In this document: in pieces, positions 1 to 9,094 of the stretch
How the letters are laid out: each line of letters starts with the position of its first letter
How positions within the stretch are numbered: position 1 is the first letter of the stretch
Source: Rikenella microfusus
GTDB lineage: Bacteria > Bacteroidota > Bacteroidia > Bacteroidales > VadinHA17
Length of the DNA stretch: 55,975 nucleotides
Assembly (NCBI GenBank): GCA_022736275.1
Contig: DZBJ01000020.1
Location: forward strand, 1 to 55,975
Direction: 5' to 3'
Program-made: the position numbers and the translations under genes
Notes under the pieces: model-generated
Seen by the model: the letters and a program-made list of their open reading frames with translations, nothing else
What the model was told of the DNA's origin: nothing
The model's database searches: none

Positions 1-64
1 TCAGCGTCTCTGCCATAACCAAACCTAATTCTACCCTGAGGGGCAAAATCTTTAAATGTCTATA

Positions 65-907
65 TTACAAGGCAGTGAAAAGTCTTACTGCGCTTGTCGG
101 CGTAGCAGCCCGGAATCCGCAGAAGATATGGTGAACCCTTCTGCCGATAGTGCCGGTCCAGAAATCAGCGTAACTCACATATGCGCCGCTGGAATTGCGT
201 ATCTGCAGGTCTCCGATGATAATACCGGCATCATCGACCACCTTTATCCGGTAGTCTATACGGCGTGAGCCTGCGGTGACTATCTCATTCGGAAGCTTGA
301 GCAGAAGAACCTGCTGCCATCCCGTGGTCTCGCCAAAAGCAACGGGAGCGCCAATGTTCACAAGCTGACCGGTACGGTGACTGATGTACTGGTACTGCAG
401 CTTCAGAGTGGTTGGCACACCGGCAGTTTCATAGAGGAAGTTGTAAAACTTGACCCATGTTGTTGTGTCAGTTTCAACAACCTCCCTGCGAATGTAAGGG
501 AACTCGTTGTCAATGACCACCGGGGGCTGGTTGAAGTCGTGAACGAAAAGGTTCTGCTTCTTCGCAGTAAGTGCCACATTCTGGTCATAAACAAGGACAT
601 CCATGTTTGCACCCTGGTACATCTTGATATTGGCATTACCCGGATTCACCGTATAGAACCTCCCGACCGCACCGTTTGGAATTGCATTATACGTGTTAAG
701 AGGAGCCTTGGAGTTGGCATAGTTCTGGTTGTTGATATCAACCTTCGTAATGTTGTTGGCAGCCACGGCAGTAACAGGCACAATGTAGTGCAGCTGGAAC
801 TCGGCCACCTCCCCTATGGTTGTGGCGTCGTACTCGATCACATTCTTCTCGCATGAAGCCATCAGAGTCACAGCCAGGATCAGACTTAAATATTTTATTA
901 TTTTCAT
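65..907 (-). CDS. lipoprotein in SusE/F position
   Basis: Predicted 280-residue lipoprotein. The N-terminus is a signal peptide ending in a lipobox (LMASC, Cys at about residue 19), so the protein should be lipid-anchored, probably at the outer membrane. The rest is beta-rich with no catalytic motif that I recognise; the organisation vaguely resembles DUF4397-type lipoproteins. It lies 24 bp downstream of the SusD gene on the same strand, the usual place for a third surface glycan-binding lipoprotein (SusE/SusF-like) of a polysaccharide-utilisation system. Binding of a ligand delivered to SusCD is therefore inferred from position only. The gene appears complete. Confidence 0.75.
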   Translation of the reverse strand: MKIIKYLSLILAVTLMASCEKNVIEYDATTIGEVAEFQLHYIVPVTAVAANNITKVDINNQNYANSKAPLNTYNAIPNGAVGRFYTVNPGNANIKMYQGANMDVLVYDQNVALTAKKQNLFVHDFNQPPVVIDNEFPYIRREVVETDTTTWVKFYNFLYETAGVPTTLKLQYQYISHRTGQLVNIGAPVAFGETTGWQQVLLLKLPNEIVTAGSRRIDYRIKVVDDAGIIIGDLQIRNSSGAYVSYADFWTGTIGRRVHHIFCGFRAATPTSAVRLFTAL

Positions 908-931
908 AATTATTGATTTATTATTGGTCCA

Positions 932-2851
932 TTAGTTGGTAGGCATATTACCCGGATAAGCAAACCACGGAATTGAGCACTGGTAGTTAGGCGCCATTCC
1001 GGAGATCGGTTTCAAACCTTCAAGAGACGGTTTGTTCCACATGTACTCTGAGTTGTAGCGTGGGCGGATCCTGTAGCAGGGTGAACCTTCATTGAAAGTA
1101 TTGTAAGCGACTTTGCGGCTCTGCACCTGGGCAGGTGACAGATAGAGACCCTTGTAAACCTTGGAGGGGTCAGTGTCCCATTTCTGGGTCACGATTGAGA
1201 GATCCCATCCGTTACCGCTCGCAGGATAGTCACCGGTGTAGGCAATGTCATAATGATACTTCCTCATGTCAACCCATGCTTCGGTAGCGCCCCATGGATA
1301 GAGGGCAACCCATTTCTGCATCATGATATGAGAAAGTGTGAAGTTTGCCTCTGTGAGTCCGTCAACATAGGGTCCGGACGCATACTCGCCAGCCATGGTT
1401 GTGAATACAGCCTTGGTAAGCTTGTCTCCTCCGGTTACGCCCAGGGTAGTCTGGACACCGTTAACAATCTTACCCTGTTTCCCGGTTAAGATATAATTAC
1501 CAGTGAAATCAAGGTCTGCCATTACACCATCTTTGAAAGCCTGCAGTGCTTCACCCATGCGGTTCAGCTTCCAGAGTGCCTCGGAGAGACAGAACTTCAT
1601 TTCGGCATATGTCATCAGGATATACGGAGCATCATCACGGTATATCCACCGGCCGATACCGTCATGAGCTGCATCATTGGTGCTGGTGGCTGCCGAGCTC
1701 GAGTTGCGTCCGTAGTATGAAGGTGCTGTTCCTATCGGGCCTGTCAGGCCGGTAAAGCTTCCGCCGTAGTACCTGCGCTTCTTGATTGCATAAGCGTTGT
1801 CAAGATTAGTGTAGGCTGCATCATCCGTTGTGGCAAGTTTGACAGCAACGCGGGGATCATAGTGCCCTGGTACTGTAATGATCGTGTCACAGACAATCTG
1901 TGTCGCAGCCAGCTGGTAGGGATAATAAGTGTTGCCTGTAACCGTTGTCTTGTTCCCCGTTGCCGGGTCATAGGTCGGTACAGTCCCCGTAAATACCTGT
2001 ACTGCATACTCATGCTGCCAGTAGACGCGTGAAAGGTTCGCTCTGCTGACGCCCCAGAAGTTGTTGTATCCGCTCTGGGCCGCAGCAGCGCTTCCACCGG
2101 CAACTCTGACGGTTGCATTGTCAGCGTTGGAGGTAAAAGTCTTGGAGGCTGCATCAAGAAGTTCTGTTGCATATTCGGTGCTGAAATCGGTCTTGTTCGT
2201 CAGTGACGCAAGGTTGCGCACTATTACACCGTATGCAAACTTCTTCCACTTCTCCGGATCACCTCCGTAGATATAATCGTTGGCGCTGAGCTTGGTGCCA
2301 TAGACTGTGGCATCCGGCTTACTGAGATATTCAATGGCAAGGTTTGCCCAGTCACGTACGGCTTTGTAGATTGTATCCTGGTAGTCATACTTGTGCGAAA
2401 GCAGTCCCGGGACAAATGCATCCTTAAGGATCAGCTCGCCATGATACTTTGTTATCTGATCCCACGAATATGCCTTCATGGCGTAACCTATGCCGGCCAG
2501 CGTCCAGTTTTCGGCTTCAACAGACTGGTTTATCAGGTTCTCCAGGTTCATGCCCTGCAGCCAGTAAACAACACGCCATATCTCACCTCCTGCATCACTT
2601 CCAGAGGAGTAATAGTGAGTGGCAAAGGTCGTGTATGAAGAGGTACCCATCATCTGGGTAAGAGGTCCGGTGGCCCGGATATCCCAGTACATGCCCTGAT
2701 ATTGCTGAGTGATACCTGCAAGGTACAGGTAGGCTTCCACATAATCGGGAGCATCTACGTTTTTGTTGACATCGAGGTAGTCTTCACAACTTGTAGTTAT
2801 GAACATGAATGATGCCAGCAAAAGAACGGAAATTGATATCTTTTTTATCAT
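932..2851 (-). CDS. SusD/RagB family outer-membrane lipoprotein
   Basis: 639-residue SusD-like nutrient-binding lipoprotein. The signal peptide ends in TTSC with the lipid-anchor Cys near residue 22, followed by the typical start of mature SusD-like proteins (EDYLDVNKN). The helical TPR-like N-terminal part (about residues 35-190) and the C-terminal segment with SPAQV and a WNKP motif fit the SusD-like_2/RagB branch. It should sit as the lid on the SusC transporter encoded 25 bp upstream. Its ligand cannot be read from sequence. The surrounding peptidoglycan-salvage genes suggest muropeptides or glycan fragments, but this is inference from context. It forms one operon with the SusC gene and the trailing lipoprotein. 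Confidence 0.93.
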   Translation of the reverse strand: MIKKISISVLLLASFMFITTSCEDYLDVNKNVDAPDYVEAYLYLAGITQQYQGMYWDIRATGPLTQMMGTSSYTTFATHYYSSGSDAGGEIWRVVYWLQGMNLENLINQSVEAENWTLAGIGYAMKAYSWDQITKYHGELILKDAFVPGLLSHKYDYQDTIYKAVRDWANLAIEYLSKPDATVYGTKLSANDYIYGGDPEKWKKFAYGVIVRNLASLTNKTDFSTEYATELLDAASKTFTSNADNATVRVAGGSAAAAQSGYNNFWGVSRANLSRVYWQHEYAVQVFTGTVPTYDPATGNKTTVTGNTYYPYQLAATQIVCDTIITVPGHYDPRVAVKLATTDDAAYTNLDNAYAIKKRRYYGGSFTGLTGPIGTAPSYYGRNSSSAATSTNDAAHDGIGRWIYRDDAPYILMTYAEMKFCLSEALWKLNRMGEALQAFKDGVMADLDFTGNYILTGKQGKIVNGVQTTLGVTGGDKLTKAVFTTMAGEYASGPYVDGLTEANFTLSHIMMQKWVALYPWGATEAWVDMRKYHYDIAYTGDYPASGNGWDLSIVTQKWDTDPSKVYKGLYLSPAQVQSRKVAYNTFNEGSPCYRIRPRYNSEYMWNKPSLEGLKPISGMAPNYQCSIPWFAYPGNMPTN

Positions 2852-2876
2852 TGTTTCGTTTTTTTTGTGTTATCAG

Positions 2877-5800
2877 TTATTTGAACGTCACGCTCAGTCC
2901 GATAGAGTAACCTCTCGGGTTGGGGAGTGACCAGACATCGATACCCTCACCACCGGTACCGCCGGCGGCTGCAGATACTGTATTTCCAACGGCATCAATA
3001 CCCGAGTAATTCGTCCATACTGCCAGGTCATTACCTGTCATGAAGACATTGGCCTGGGAAAGAATAGCGGTCTTTGCAAGCCACTTTGAAGGCAGGTTGT
3101 AAGAGAGGCGAAGCTCCTGCAGGCGCAGGTAGTTGACATCCTCTTCAATCCAGTCCTCATCATTTCCTGTATAGGTTGTGCTGTACAGGTTATAGTCAAC
3201 AGCAATATTGTTCTTTGTGGGATTTGCCGTGTTTTCATTACCATCCTGCAGTACACCGTCAAATACCTGCGGCCGGCTTTCACGAAGATCAACAGACTCC
3301 CAGCTAAGGCCCTCCTGCATCATGTAGCGCTTGGTTCCGTTTACAACTGTCGCCTTGTAGCGACCGGACAGCATTGCTGAGAGACGAATACCCTTGTAGC
3401 TGAGCGCGGTGGTTATGCCGTAACGCAGTTTCGGTTCGCGGTTACCGAGCACACTCCATGTGCTGCTGACAACCGGCAGACCTGTTGTGGGGCTGATAAG
3501 CACGTCACCCGCATCATTGCGGAGGAATGCCCTGCCTGTAATGGTTGTAACAGGATAGCCCACCATGATACCGTTGCGGATGTTGCCGGAGTTCCAGGTG
3601 TATGCGTTGTAATACTCCGTCACGTTTGCAGGCAGGTAAATAACCTCGGAGTCAGTCTGCGATGCTGTGAACCCGACGTTCCAGCGAAGACCGTTACCCA
3701 GGCGTACCACATCAGCTGCCAGAAGTCCTTCCCAACCCCATGTCTCGAAGGTACCTACGTTCATGTTGTTGAGCACAAATCCGGTTCCGTAGCTGAGACG
3801 GAAGCCCTTTACGATCTGGTCATCGCAATGGGTCCAGAAATAGGTGAAGTCAGCGGTGATCCTGTCATCCAGGAACCGTCCTTCAAAACCTATTTCCTGT
3901 GATGTTGTGATCTCAGGCCTCAGGTTCTTGTTCGGGCCTGTAAAACCATATTTATACCCGCCTCCTGTAAGGAGTGTGGCTTCAAGCTGCGGATCAATCT
4001 CAAGCGGACCGGCATCCTTTCCGACCTGTGCAATGGAACCGCGGATTTTGAAGTAGTTAAGGTATTTGTTACCCTTGATGAAAGGCAGTTCGGTAAAAAT
4101 GAATGAGCCCTCTGCTGCAGGATAAAAATACTGGTTGTTCTCAACAGGAAGTGTTGATGACCAGTCGTTTCGTGCCCGCATAGTCAGGTAGACCATCTGG
4201 TTGTACCCCAGCTCAACCTGGCCGGATATAGCCTGTATCCTTCTCTTGGTATGGCGCTGTGATGAGCTTATCGAAAGCGGGTCGCAGTTGTTGATCGACT
4301 GGAAATCTACAACGGCAAATTTTGATCCGTACGAACTGAGACGGGTAACCCCGTTCTCCAGCTGGTGATAACCAACCTGTGCAGATACCGAAAGCTTGTC
4401 ATCAAGGAAGTCATTGGTGTACCCTGCCAGAACGTTCAGCGAAGGATCGAAGAAATTTGATTTTGAGATATTGTAAACCCCGGTACCGTCCTGATAGGTG
4501 TCATAATAGGGGTGGCGGGTTGCAATGAAGGTCTGAGTACCTGTATCCCAGCCAATCTGTGCACGGACGAAAGTGTGCTCAATCGGCACCAGGGTGGCGG
4601 ATACGTTCGATATGAAACGGTCAGATTCGTCATACAGTTTATTCCTGTACAGGCCGAACAGCGGATTGATCAGGTCTCCGTCAAGGTAATAATCAGGAGT
4701 GCTCATGTGTGAGCCATCCGGATCGAGCCATACAGACATGTCATCAACCATGGGCCAGCGCACAGCCCTGTAGAGGGGTCCGTCAGTTCCCAGCGGAACC
4801 TTGTTGTTCTCAGTTCCGACATACTGCATTGTGGATTCAACCGTCAACCACTTGGTGACTTCAGCCCTGCCTGACAGCGAGAGGTTGAACCGTGAAAAGT
4901 CAGAGGTCTTGACGACACCCTGCTGATCAAGGGTTGAAGCTGCTGCACGGAGAGTGACCTTGTCTGAGCCGCCTTCAACGGAGACGTTGTGCCTCATTGT
5001 GAAACCGGTCTGCATGATGGCATCAATATTGTCATAAAGGGTCATTCCCGGCACGTATTCGCCACCGAAACGCGTAATGTAAAAGTAATTGGTTGTCCCA
5101 TAGTATCCGTTGGTATATTTGTCCTGAAGTTCGGGATAACCATAAGCCTCATCCCACCTGAATGAGTTGCTGTAGGAGACCTTGCCCCTGCCGGGAGCTC
5201 CCTTCTTGGTGGTAATGATGATGGCGCCGTTAGATGCATCCGAGCCGTAGAGAGCTGCAGCGGCAGCGCCCTTGAGAACGGTCATTGACTCAATGTCATC
5301 CGGGTTGAAGTCGTTACCTCTGGATGAAAAGTCAAGGGTACGGACAGAGTAGTTTGCCCCGTTGTCAGCCATCGACAGCGGGTTGAATGTTGAGTTGTTC
5401 ATCGGAATACCGTCAATGACATACAGAGGCTGGTTGTTTCCCGATATCGAGGTTACGGTTCTGAGTACAACAGATGTGGATGAACCGGGTGCGCCGCTGG
5501 TCGTTCCCACCGTCATACCTGCAACACGTCCCTGGAGTGCTGTGATGAAGTTGTCACGCCCCGATTCCATTATATCGGAAGCCTTGACATTCTGAACGGA
5601 GGAACCAACGGAACGCGAGACGCGCTTCATACCGAATTCGGAGGTGATTATCACATCCTCTATCATCGTAACATCCGGGGTAAGTCCCACGCTTATCCTG
5701 TTCCCCGCCCCTACTGTCACTTCATAGTTGGCGTATCCCAGAGAGCTGAATACCAACACCTGACCGGGAGCTGCAGTGATGGAGTAAGCTCCGAACGGGT

Positions 5801-5969
5801 CGGTACTCGTACCTGTGGTTGTGTTCTTGATTATCACGTTGACGCCTGGCAACGTTTCTCCCGTCGAGGCGTCTGTGACAGTCCCTGTCACGATTTTAGA
5901 CTGAGCATAAATGCTTTGCGAAAGCATCAGTCCCAAAACCGCAAACAACATTAATAGTTTTGTTCTCAT
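2877..5969 (-). CDS. SusC/RagA family TonB-dependent outer-membrane transporter
   Basis: About 1030 residues from the preferred ATG at 5969; an upstream in-frame ATG at 6047 would add 26 residues ahead of an otherwise normal signal peptide (MRTKLLMLFAVLGLML), so I reject it. Order of parts: signal peptide, carboxypeptidase-like regulatory domain (about 25-110, starting VTGTVTDASTGE), TonB-box/plug region with the SusC hallmark PLYVIDGIPMNN, then a 22-strand type barrel ending in an aromatic residue (SVTFK). It imports a ligand captured by SusD, energised by TonB/ExbBD. The gene is preceded by 103 bp after the upstream SIS-protein gene. That gap begins at an inverted repeat (6068-6078) that may be an operator. 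Typical length for the family; no damage seen. Confidence 0.95.
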   Translation of the reverse strand: MRTKLLMLFAVLGLMLSQSIYAQSKIVTGTVTDASTGETLPGVNVIIKNTTTGTSTDPFGAYSITAAPGQVLVFSSLGYANYEVTVGAGNRISVGLTPDVTMIEDVIITSEFGMKRVSRSVGSSVQNVKASDIMESGRDNFITALQGRVAGMTVGTTSGAPGSSTSVVLRTVTSISGNNQPLYVIDGIPMNNSTFNPLSMADNGANYSVRTLDFSSRGNDFNPDDIESMTVLKGAAAAALYGSDASNGAIIITTKKGAPGRGKVSYSNSFRWDEAYGYPELQDKYTNGYYGTTNYFYITRFGGEYVPGMTLYDNIDAIMQTGFTMRHNVSVEGGSDKVTLRAAASTLDQQGVVKTSDFSRFNLSLSGRAEVTKWLTVESTMQYVGTENNKVPLGTDGPLYRAVRWPMVDDMSVWLDPDGSHMSTPDYYLDGDLINPLFGLYRNKLYDESDRFISNVSATLVPIEHTFVRAQIGWDTGTQTFIATRHPYYDTYQDGTGVYNISKSNFFDPSLNVLAGYTNDFLDDKLSVSAQVGYHQLENGVTRLSSYGSKFAVVDFQSINNCDPLSISSSQRHTKRRIQAISGQVELGYNQMVYLTMRARNDWSSTLPVENNQYFYPAAEGSFIFTELPFIKGNKYLNYFKIRGSIAQVGKDAGPLEIDPQLEATLLTGGGYKYGFTGPNKNLRPEITTSQEIGFEGRFLDDRITADFTYFWTHCDDQIVKGFRLSYGTGFVLNNMNVGTFETWGWEGLLAADVVRLGNGLRWNVGFTASQTDSEVIYLPANVTEYYNAYTWNSGNIRNGIMVGYPVTTITGRAFLRNDAGDVLISPTTGLPVVSSTWSVLGNREPKLRYGITTALSYKGIRLSAMLSGRYKATVVNGTKRYMMQEGLSWESVDLRESRPQVFDGVLQDGNENTANPTKNNIAVDYNLYSTTYTGNDEDWIEEDVNYLRLQELRLSYNLPSKWLAKTAILSQANVFMTGNDLAVWTNYSGIDAVGNTVSAAAGGTGGEGIDVWSLPNPRGYSIGLSVTFK

Positions 5970-6067
5970 GTGATTGGATTTAGGGTTAAATAGTATTGAT
6001 TGGGTTATATATATGGTAGAATAAAATGTTCCCATTCTTTGAGCCAAGATACTAATTTATCTTAAAG

Positions 6068-6078
6068 TTGTATTACAA
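6068..6078. promoter_or_regulatory. FadR/GntR-like operator candidate upstream of SusC
   Basis: Perfect inverted repeat TTGTA-T-TACAA overlapping the last codons of the SIS-protein gene, about 100 bp before the SusC start. Its core GTnnnAC matches the general operator form of FadR-subfamily GntR regulators. A near copy (TTGTATTACAT) lies at 10279-10289 upstream of the NlpC gene, inside a shared 14-mer. A FadR-type regulator is encoded at 30255-30980. The link is inference; a 14-mer repeat alone is not significant in 56 kb. Confidence 0.35.
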
Positions 6079-7872
6079 GTTACCATTTTTATCGACAATC
6101 CCGCTTAAGGGCATTCCACGAAGATTTATTCTCCTTATTGTATACTGCACGGGTGAAGGCTTTTCGCCGGCAGAAACATCAAATGATTTAAGTTCCTCCA
6201 ATGATTCATGAAGGGCATAGCAGGCATCCTTGTAGTTTATTCCACACATGTCGGAAATAAGCCTTATTCCCCTGTCTTTCAATTTCTTGTTGGTTACATC
6301 AACCCAGCTCATCCAGTTGCCCAGGACTCTTCCCATCAGTACCATGGTTCCGGTAGAAACCGTATTAAGGACAATCTTGACTGCGAGCCGGTCGGTAAGA
6401 TTGAACACTGACTTTTGTGGCGAGCATAAGATCTTATAATCGGCAACCTCATCACACGTTCCTATTATCATGGCTGACCTGCGCTGAAACTTCTCCGCAG
6501 CCGTTTTGAAGGCCTCCGCATAACTGGCATATTCCGGCCCTGATATTTCATTGCGGCTGATCACATTAACTGCAACATTTGGGGTTTTTGACGTTCGCGA
6601 AATGTCCTCCTCATTACCGATCTGAAATTTGAGGATTTGAGAAATATCAAGAAGAGGCGGGTTCGATATGAGAGCCTGCGGGGCGTTCAACTTCATGTAA
6701 AGTTCCGCATCCCACTCAAGGCATCTCGGGGGCCTACCCAGAACATTTGCCCAGGCTTCAGTTGTTGGCAGAAGAGGGTTCCTGACAAAAGCCCAGGAGG
6801 GCGGAGACAATGTGTCGTCATATTTCCTGAATGGCGGCAGCATGAATGTCGGAGAACGTTCGGTGGTGTCAGTAAAAATGTCAAGCATCAGAGAATTGCC
6901 ATAGTATGTGACCAGCCCTTTTTCCATGTAGGTGTTATACTCCATCATGGTATACTCTCCGATGATCTCAGGATTCCTTCCGGAAAGCAGCTCACCAAGC
7001 ATCTCATTATAGGCCTCAGCATAGTCCGTATCCCTGATATTCAGCAATTCCAGTTCTTCCGCGGAGAGCAAGCCCCTGAAGTATCCGCCCAGGATTGACT
7101 CAAGCGCTGCACCCGCAATGAGCTGCTCAGAAGTAGTTGCCTGCATTCTGGTCGAACCGGCGATACCCATGGGACCGCAGTAGAGGTCAAGCACCGTAAC
7201 CCTGGGGTCTTCTATGGCTTTTCTTGAGCGCTCGATATATTTACACAGAATATCGGCAGGGTTATTGAATAACAGAAATACTTCAGCACCGCGATCGGCA
7301 GCCTCAGCCAGGGTACCCAGAACGGAGGAGGTCTCTCCACCTTCCGTTATAGCTACAAGAATGTCTCCAGTACTGACATTCAACTCCCTGACCTGCTGCC
7401 TGCCAAATTCCTGGTAGTCTTCAAAATACTCCACAGCACGAATCAGTGCATAATCTCCACCCGTCATTATGCTGAAAACGGAGTCCTCAACCTGTTTTAC
7501 CTTTTCATAGATATCCGGATGTTCCTGCCGCAGATCCCTGAAAAAGCATCTCCAGAATGATTCCAGCAGAATGCTTAATCGGCCGGTTGCGCCGCATCCC
7601 GAAAAGATGATCTTCTTCCCCTCTGAAACTGCCTTTACTCCTGCCCTGACGAGCCCGTCATACTCCTTTCCCCTGAATATTCTCTGAGCCATGGAATATA
7701 TATCCATGTCAACTGACAGCAGGGTTTTCACTCCTGCCCCGGTATTTTCAGCAAATATTTTGTCAAGGTTACGGGTCTTGGGATTTGCCTGCTCCGTAGG
7801 CAGCATACCAAGATGAAACTGCGTCTCGTTATTCAGGAAGTGTTCAGCCTCCTGGTGTGCTTTATTTTGCAT
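6073..7872 (-). CDS. glucokinase-regulatory-protein-like double-SIS sugar-phosphate binding protein (MurQ superfamily)
   Basis: 599 residues with two SIS (sugar isomerase) domains, about 45-300 and 380-560. The N-terminus has the MurQ/GKRP signature TEQANPKTRNLDKI (26-39). The phosphosugar loop SGCGATGRLS (91-100) is followed by LLES-F where the MurQ etherase has DAS-E, so the catalytic Glu equivalent to E. coli MurQ Glu83 is Phe106. The second catalytic Glu (Glu114 in E. coli) appears retained at about 151 in YFED. Other conserved stretches are GIAGSTRMQA and LGNWMSWVDVTNKKL. The length and missing Glu resemble glucokinase regulatory protein more than a true MurQ, and a full MurQ is encoded elsewhere in this window (29363-30205). 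A regulatory or sensing role for MurNAc-6-P/GlcNAc-6-P is therefore more likely than etherase activity. A good ribosome site (AAAGGAG) precedes the ATG. Confidence 0.8.
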   Translation of the reverse strand: MQNKAHQEAEHFLNNETQFHLGMLPTEQANPKTRNLDKIFAENTGAGVKTLLSVDMDIYSMAQRIFRGKEYDGLVRAGVKAVSEGKKIIFSGCGATGRLSILLESFWRCFFRDLRQEHPDIYEKVKQVEDSVFSIMTGGDYALIRAVEYFEDYQEFGRQQVRELNVSTGDILVAITEGGETSSVLGTLAEAADRGAEVFLLFNNPADILCKYIERSRKAIEDPRVTVLDLYCGPMGIAGSTRMQATTSEQLIAGAALESILGGYFRGLLSAEELELLNIRDTDYAEAYNEMLGELLSGRNPEIIGEYTMMEYNTYMEKGLVTYYGNSLMLDIFTDTTERSPTFMLPPFRKYDDTLSPPSWAFVRNPLLPTTEAWANVLGRPPRCLEWDAELYMKLNAPQALISNPPLLDISQILKFQIGNEEDISRTSKTPNVAVNVISRNEISGPEYASYAEAFKTAAEKFQRRSAMIIGTCDEVADYKILCSPQKSVFNLTDRLAVKIVLNTVSTGTMVLMGRVLGNWMSWVDVTNKKLKDRGIRLISDMCGINYKDACYALHESLEELKSFDVSAGEKPSPVQYTIRRINLRGMPLSGIVDKNGNL

Positions 7873-7946
7873 GAATTGATCTCCTTTGGTTTAATTAACC
7901 AGCAATCGGTTTCCTGAATGCAATAGCTCTTTGTGAAACCTGAAAA

Positions 7947-9089
7947 TTATTTTTTCTCTATGATTCCTATACCGGGCCTGTGAGGAATGCTGACCCTTCC
8001 GTCAACTACAGTCATCCCGTCATATACATCATTGCTTATCAGCAGGTTGCCATCGAGATCTGCCCAGTCGACCAGAGGTGAAAGCTGAGCGGCGGCGGAG
8101 ACAGCACATGAAGTTTCTGTCATACATCCTATCAAAATCTTCATTCCCATCTGTCTTGCCATGGTTACCATCTTGTATGCCGCATGCATCCCGCCGCATT
8201 TCATCAGCTTGATGTTTATGCCGGAGTAGATCCCTTTCATTCCCAGCATGTCACCTACTGTCTGGAGCGCCTCGTCGGCAATTATTGGCAGCGGGCTTCC
8301 GGCTGTCAGCCAGGCAATGTCATCCTTCTGCTCCTTGTGCATTGGCTGCTCTATGAAGAGGCAGTTGTTCTCATTCAGAAAATGTGCCATCTCCAGGGCA
8401 TAGACCCTGTCCTTCCAACCCTGGTTCACGTCGACGAATATCGGCACATCAGTCACTGACCTCACCGTCTCTATCATCTCCCTGTCATTGTCGCGCCCAA
8501 GCTTGATCTTCAGTATCTTAAATGCGCCGGCTTCAAGGGTCTTCTCGCGTACAACATCAGCTGTGTCGATACCTATCGTAAAACTGGTCAGTGGTGTCTT
8601 TGCCGGATTCAGTCCCCACAGCCTGAACCATGGCTGTCCGAGGAGCTTGCCGGTAAGGTCATGGAGGGCGATGTCAAGCGATGCCTTCGCAGCATAGTTG
8701 CCAGGCATCACGCCTTCTATATATGCAAGGATATCTTCCATCAGGAACGGGTCACTGAACTGCTCCAGGTTCACCTTTGAAAGGAAGTTCAAGACAGATT
8801 CATGACTCTCGCCCAGGTAGGGAGGCATTGAGGCCTCGCCGAAACCGGTGACGCCATCATACTCGATAGTGGCAAGAACCACGGGAGTGGTGGTCCTGGA
8901 GTTCGTTGCCACCGTGAAGACATGCTTCAGCTGCAGCTCATAGGGGCGGTAGCTGAGTTTAAGCACTCCGCTGCCCTTTTTCCTGACGAGGCCTTTTGCA
9001 GTTGACCCTTCCGAGGTTGAGGTTGTGCAGCCTGCCAGCACAGCTCCGGCTGCGAGCCCTCCGATTTTAATGAAATCTCTTTTCTTCAT
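7947..9089 (-). CDS. L-Ala-D/L-Glu epimerase-like dipeptide epimerase, exported
   Basis: 380-residue enolase-superfamily protein of the muconate-cycloisomerase/dipeptide epimerase group. It should interconvert L-Ala-D-Glu and L-Ala-L-Glu released from murein peptides. Visible active-site parts are the KIKLG lysine motif, metal ligands in FVDVNQ, FIEQP and IADEAL, and the opposite lysine in IKLMKCGG. Unusually for a dipeptide epimerase it begins with a Tat-like leader (KKRDFIK, a KR rather than RR pair) and an LAGC lipobox, so it is predicted to be exported and lipid-anchored in the periplasm. It follows the NlpC/P60 gene by 5 bp, which fits sequential action: the endopeptidase liberates the dipeptide and the epimerase converts it. 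Complete. Confidence 0.9.
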   Translation of the reverse strand: MKKRDFIKIGGLAAGAVLAGCTTSTSEGSTAKGLVRKKGSGVLKLSYRPYELQLKHVFTVATNSRTTTPVVLATIEYDGVTGFGEASMPPYLGESHESVLNFLSKVNLEQFSDPFLMEDILAYIEGVMPGNYAAKASLDIALHDLTGKLLGQPWFRLWGLNPAKTPLTSFTIGIDTADVVREKTLEAGAFKILKIKLGRDNDREMIETVRSVTDVPIFVDVNQGWKDRVYALEMAHFLNENNCLFIEQPMHKEQKDDIAWLTAGSPLPIIADEALQTVGDMLGMKGIYSGINIKLMKCGGMHAAYKMVTMARQMGMKILIGCMTETSCAVSAAAQLSPLVDWADLDGNLLISNDVYDGMTVVDGRVSIPHRPGIGIIEKK

Positions 9090-9094
9090 ACGGC

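Noticed and set aside
1..16. Possible start of another minus-strand gene (ATG at 14-16) preceded by TAGGTTTG.
   Set aside because: Only five codons are visible and the -7-like box lies too close to the ATG to be its promoter.
5970..6047. Longer start for the SusC protein at 6047.
   Set aside because: It adds 26 residues in front of a complete signal peptide and has no ribosome-site support.
6073..7872. Calling the double-SIS protein MurQ.
   Set aside because: The Glu83-equivalent is Phe, the protein has two SIS domains, and a canonical MurQ is present at 29363-30205.
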